DNA of 15,335 nt from an uncultured Eubacteriales bacterium. GTDB taxonomy: Bacteria; Bacillota; Clostridia; Peptostreptococcales; Anaerovoracaceae. The stretch covers positions 1 through 15,335 of the forward strand of contig CAJLHL010000056.1 in NCBI GenBank assembly GCA_905206455.1. Reading direction: 5' to 3'. Below, piece after piece: positions 12,412 through 15,335 of this stretch. The notes beneath the pieces are model-generated. The model had not been told where the DNA came from. It saw only the letters and a program-made list of their open reading frames with translations, and did not search any database. Position 1 is the stretch's first letter. Each line of letters opens with the position of its first letter. Made by a program: the position numbers and the translations under genes.

Positions 12412-13209
12412 CTAAAGAATCTTATCCTTTACTTTGCTCCAGAAATTGTAATTGCGGAATCTCACGATTCTGGCTTTTCCCTCCGCCACGCGGACGGTGA
12501 CTTTGCGCACGTCGTCTCTCGCTACGATACGCCCGTCCTCGATGACGACTACGAAGCGGTCTTCATCCTTCGCCGGCAGAATTTCGATAGTTTTATTGGT
12601 CGGCACGATGATACCGGAGGTAAAAGAACGGTAAGCGGAATTATTTACGGGAGCCATCGGCGTGATCTGCAGCATGTCCACCTCCGGATCGACGATGACG
12701 CCGCCCAGCGAATAATTATACGCGGTGCTGCCCGCCGGCGTGCAGATGAGAATACCGTCGCCGCTGAACCGGGAGATGTAATTATCGCCGATGCTCATAT
12801 CAAGATGCATCAGCCGCTCTCCCTCCCCGCGGATGACGATTTCATTGATGGCCGTGATATTTTTTATTCCGCTGTCCGTACAGATTTCAGCGCTGAGAGC
12901 GCTGTTCTCCTGGATATGGTAATTTCCCTCTTTCAGCATGCGGATGAATTCATCGATACCGTCCATCGTGATCTCTTGGAAAAACCCCAGATGACCGGTA
13001 TTGATGCCCACGATGGGCGCTTCGGGAAAGTCGTACTGGCGGAGGAGCCGGAGCAGAGCTCCGTCCCCTCCTATGCAGAAGATGAGATCCGCGCCTTTTT
13101 CATCTTCCCGGTAAACCGCACCGGCTTCCTCCATTTTTCCCCGGACCTCCGCTGAGATTCGCACTGAAATCTCGTCGTTATTTGCAAATATATTGAAAGA
13201 CTTAATCAT
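12412..13209 (-). CDS. nadK: NAD kinase
   Basis: A 265-residue NAD kinase that makes NADP from NAD with ATP (or polyphosphate in some bacteria), the only route to NADP. The GGDG phosphate-donor motif is at 47-50 (FCIGGDGALL), followed by INTGHLGFF (69-77), NEIVIRG (122-128), GDG (150-152) and CTPAGSTAYNYSLGG (156-170). Length is normal for the short Gram-positive form. It starts with ATG inside the end of pepF (ATGATTAA, 8-bp overlap), so it is translated in coupling with pepF. GGAGG is 12 nt upstream. Association with an RluA-family gene downstream is also plausible for one operon. Confidence 0.97.
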   Translation of the reverse strand: MIKSFNIFANNDEISVRISAEVRGKMEEAGAVYREDEKGADLIFCIGGDGALLRLLRQYDFPEAPIVGINTGHLGFFQEITMDGIDEFIRMLKEGNYHIQENSALSAEICTDSGIKNITAINEIVIRGEGERLMHLDMSIGDNYISRFSGDGILICTPAGSTAYNYSLGGVIVDPEVDMLQITPMAPVNNSAYRSFTSGIIVPTNKTIEILPAKDEDRFVVVIEDGRIVARDDVRKVTVRVAEGKARIVRFRNYNFWSKVKDKIL

Positions 13210-15013
13210 TTTCCACGAGTTCCTCCAGCTGCCCGATCAATTCTCTGAATGTCTTCATGGCGCTGTCCACCACCTCCGGCGTGCTCATATCTACACCCGC
13301 GCCTTTGAGCAGTTCGATCGGATAATCGCTGTCGCCCGCCGCGAGAAATTCCATATAGGCGTCCCGGGCAGCCTGACCCCCGGTGAGAATTCTGCGTGAG
13401 AGAGCCACCGCGGCGGAATATCCCGTAGCGTACTTGTATACATAAAAAGCATTGTAAAAATGCGGGATCCTCGCCCACTCCATAGCGATCTGCTCATCAT
13501 AGACCACCTCCGGACCGAAATATTTTATATTGAGTTCTCCGTAGATTTCACAGAGACGGTCTGCCGTCATGACCTCTCCCTTTCCTACAGCTTCGTGAAC
13601 CGCCAACTCGAATTCCGCAAACATCGTCTGACGGAATACCGTCGCCCGGAATTCCTCGATATAGATGGTCAGCAGATAGAGTTTTTCCTGCCTGTCGTCA
13701 CAATCCTTCAAAAGGTCGTGCATCAGCAGACACTCGTTGACGGTGGACGCCACTTCTGCGGTGAAGATAGAATGTCCTCCGTAAATATACGGCTGTTTTT
13801 CTCTCGTATAGTAGGAGTTCATCGAATGTCCCAGTTCGTGAACGATCGTAAAGGCGTCTTTAAATTTATTGTTGTAATTCAGCAGCACGTAAGGCATACT
13901 GTCATAGCTTCCGAAGGAATAGGCTCCGCTGGTCTTCCCTTCGTTTTCGAAGACATCGATCCACCCGGCCTCGATTCCGTCGTTCATCACCTTCAGATAA
14001 TCTTCCCCCATCGGACGCAGACCTTTTCTGACGATTTCCAGCGCCTCCTCATAAGGAACCTCCCGCTTCGGCATGTCCATTAGAGGCGCGTACATATCGT
14101 ACATGCGGATTTCGTCTACCCCCAGAAGTTTTTTTCTCAGGCCGACGTACCTGTGAAGGACATCCAGATTCTCGTTGACGGATTTGACCAGATTGCGGTA
14201 AACAGCTTCCGGAATATTGTCGCCGTCCAGCTCTGCCGCCAGAGCGGAAGGATAATTCCTGATTTTGGAAATGATACAGTTTTTCTTTGCATTGTAATTA
14301 TAAGTGGCCGCCAGCGTATTTTTCTGTGCGGCATAAGCGGCGTAGAGATTCTCATAGGCCGCCTTTCGCACCGCTCTGTCGGAAGATTCCATCAGACTGA
14401 TATAATTGCCGTGGGTCACCTCGATCTCATCCCCGTCTTCATCGTGAATCCTGCCGAATTTGATATCGGCGTTGTTGATCATGGAGAAAATCTGTTTCGG
14501 CGCGCCCGCGATTTCGCTCATCTGCGCCATCAGAGCTTCGGATTCCTTCGACAGCACATGCTGTTTTCTGCGGATCAGATCCAGCAGCATATAGGAATAT
14601 TCTCTGAGTTCCCCGTTTTCCTCCAGATACTTCTCGATCGTGCCCTCCGGGAGTTCCGTAAGCTCCGGCGTAAAAAATGCTGTTGCGGACGAAATCTGAG
14701 CCAGCAGAGACTGCGCTCTCTGATTCAGTTCCTGGTAACGGGACCGGCGATTATCTTCGTCTTTTTTCATCTGAGAATACACATAGACTTTTTCTGCCTT
14801 CATCCACAGCTTGTCCCGGTCTCTGAGAGCCGAAAGAAGAACTTCCGCGCCCCCGGAAAGCCTTCCTGAGTAAGCGGAGAATTCCTCCGCCATCTTTTCG
14901 GATTCTTTAAAATCCTTTTCCCATTCTTTTTCATCTCCGTACATCGCGGCGATGTTCCATTTGTATCTGTCGTCGATTTCTTCTCGCTGTCTGAGTTTTT
15001 TTAAACCGGCCAT
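13202..15013 (-). CDS. pepF: Oligoendopeptidase F (M3 family)
   Basis: A 603-residue zinc metallopeptidase of family M3B that cuts oligopeptides of roughly 7-17 residues inside the cell. The zinc site is HELGH at 392-396, with E420 (in FTAEVAST) as third ligand. The SYDSMPYVLLNYNNKFKDAFTIVHELGHSMN region is strongly PepF-like, as are ARIPHFYNAFYVYKYATGYS and the N-terminal REEIDDRYKWNIAAMYGDEKEW segment. AGGAGG lies 7 nt before the ATG at 15013. It is the first gene of the pepF-nadK-RluA run and faces a plus-strand gene across a 203-bp AT-rich gap. With pepV it gives the cell a path from oligopeptides to amino acids, a common energy source for such anaerobes. Confidence 0.98.
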   Translation of the reverse strand: MAGLKKLRQREEIDDRYKWNIAAMYGDEKEWEKDFKESEKMAEEFSAYSGRLSGGAEVLLSALRDRDKLWMKAEKVYVYSQMKKDEDNRRSRYQELNQRAQSLLAQISSATAFFTPELTELPEGTIEKYLEENGELREYSYMLLDLIRRKQHVLSKESEALMAQMSEIAGAPKQIFSMINNADIKFGRIHDEDGDEIEVTHGNYISLMESSDRAVRKAAYENLYAAYAAQKNTLAATYNYNAKKNCIISKIRNYPSALAAELDGDNIPEAVYRNLVKSVNENLDVLHRYVGLRKKLLGVDEIRMYDMYAPLMDMPKREVPYEEALEIVRKGLRPMGEDYLKVMNDGIEAGWIDVFENEGKTSGAYSFGSYDSMPYVLLNYNNKFKDAFTIVHELGHSMNSYYTREKQPYIYGGHSIFTAEVASTVNECLLMHDLLKDCDDRQEKLYLLTIYIEEFRATVFRQTMFAEFELAVHEAVGKGEVMTADRLCEIYGELNIKYFGPEVVYDEQIAMEWARIPHFYNAFYVYKYATGYSAAVALSRRILTGGQAARDAYMEFLAAGDSDYPIELLKGAGVDMSTPEVVDSAMKTFRELIGQLEELVEND

Positions 15014-15090
15014 CGGTTCTCCTCCTTTTTTCCTCTTCTTACCATATTTTATCGATTCTTTTATTTACGATTTCTTTCATTTTCCTTTTA

Positions 15091-15120
15091 TTGTACTTTT
15101 ACTGTAATATTATATATAAT
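15091..15120 (+). promoter_or_regulatory. Candidate sigma-A promoter for the right-edge gene
   Basis: TTGTAC (15091-15096), 18 nt, TATAAT (15115-15120), a perfect -10 box. Transcription would start near 15127, inside the inverted repeat at 15124-15140, giving a leader of about 90 nt before the ATG at 15217. The region is very AT-rich, so chance matches are possible. Confidence 0.45.
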
Positions 15121-15140
15121 ATTCAGTGAAAATAACACTG
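15106..15140. promoter_or_regulatory. Palindromic divergent promoter region with operator-like repeat
   Basis: AATATTATATATAATATT (15106-15123) is a perfect 18-bp palindrome that offers TATAAT on both strands. Immediately beside it CAGTG (15124-15128) and CACTG (15136-15140) form an inverted repeat with a 7-bp centre at the expected transcription start, where a repressor could act. No good -35 box was found for the minus-strand (pepF) direction. Operator function is inference. Confidence 0.35.
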
Positions 15141-15216
15141 TCTGATCCAACTTTTGAATACGAGTATTTTTGCAGGAACAGACCAGAAAAACACAAAAAA
15201 TCGAAAGGCAGATTTT

Positions 15217-15335
15217 ATGACAATCGAAGAAATTATGGAAATGCTCGACATCGAATCCCAGGAGGATTTTATGTATTTCGAGCAATTTGCGGCTCTGATG
15301 GAAACAGAAGCCGATATCGACTATGACACCTTTGC
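15217..15335 (+). CDS. N-terminal part of an unrecognised acidic protein, cut by the window edge
   Basis: The only plus-strand gene. An ATG at 15217 with AAAGG 8-9 nt upstream opens a frame of 39 codons that is still open at the window end. The visible part begins MTIEEIMEMLDIESQEDFM, is rich in Asp/Glu (about 14 of 39) with one basic residue or none, and is predicted helical. It has no signal peptide. I do not recognise the family. It is divergent from pepF and probably driven by the promoter at 15091-15120. Confidence 0.6.
   Translation, partial: MTIEEIMEMLDIESQEDFMYFEQFAALMETEADIDYDTF

Overview
The window looks like chromosomal core DNA from a Gram-positive anaerobe of the class Clostridia. 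The evidence is the gene content (a clostridial-style long GluRS, a Sapep/PepV dipeptidase, a stand-alone NifU C-terminal-domain protein, a RicT/PSP1 protein beside holB and tmk), strong AGGAGG ribosome-binding sites before many genes, and moderate GC. A Family XIII/Anaerovoracaceae-like lineage is a guess. Nearly everything lies on the minus strand, so transcription runs from high to low coordinates. There is no phage, insertion sequence, CRISPR array, rRNA or tRNA.

Layout in transcription order. (1) At the right edge a plus-strand gene of unknown function begins at 15217, divergent from the minus-strand cluster across a 203-bp AT-rich region with a near-consensus promoter and two inverted repeats. 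(2) 15013-11307: pepF (oligoendopeptidase F), nadK (NAD kinase, 8-bp overlap) and an RluA-family pseudouridine synthase, ending in a perfect 19-bp hairpin. (3) 11306-10907: a gene-free 400-bp stretch with two nearly identical 59-bp repeats with inverted ends, more hairpins, and a plausible extended -10 promoter whose -10 box lies inside one repeat. (4) 10906-7468: an unannotated 42-codon membrane peptide with a perfect Shine-Dalgarno sequence, overlapping tmk by ATGA, then holB, ricT and trmN6. This matches the tmk-holB-yaaT-yabB order of Bacillus but lacks the genes interspersed there (darA, yaaR, yabA). (5) gltX with its own putative promoter. (6) A small NifU-type Fe-S protein with a structured leader and a hairpin after it. 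(7) A CapA-family putative lipoprotein, then the M20 dipeptidase pepV. (8) tsaE and a fused tsaB-rimI gene (4-bp overlap), supplying two of the t6A tRNA-modification proteins plus the ribosomal S18 acetyltransferase. (9) A 72-residue cysteine-rich protein whose ribosome-binding site is partly buried in an 11-bp hairpin, with a competing upstream hairpin. The last 250 bp hold a strong hairpin and, at the very edge, the possible start of another gene.

Functionally the block is housekeeping: DNA precursor synthesis and replication (tmk, holB), translation and tRNA/rRNA modification (gltX, trmN6, tsaE, tsaB-rimI, RluA family), cofactor supply (nadK, NifU-type protein) and peptide turnover (pepF, pepV). 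The unexplained parts are the two small proteins, the repeat pair and the leader structures. I see no defence system, biosynthetic cluster or other large undescribed multi-gene system.
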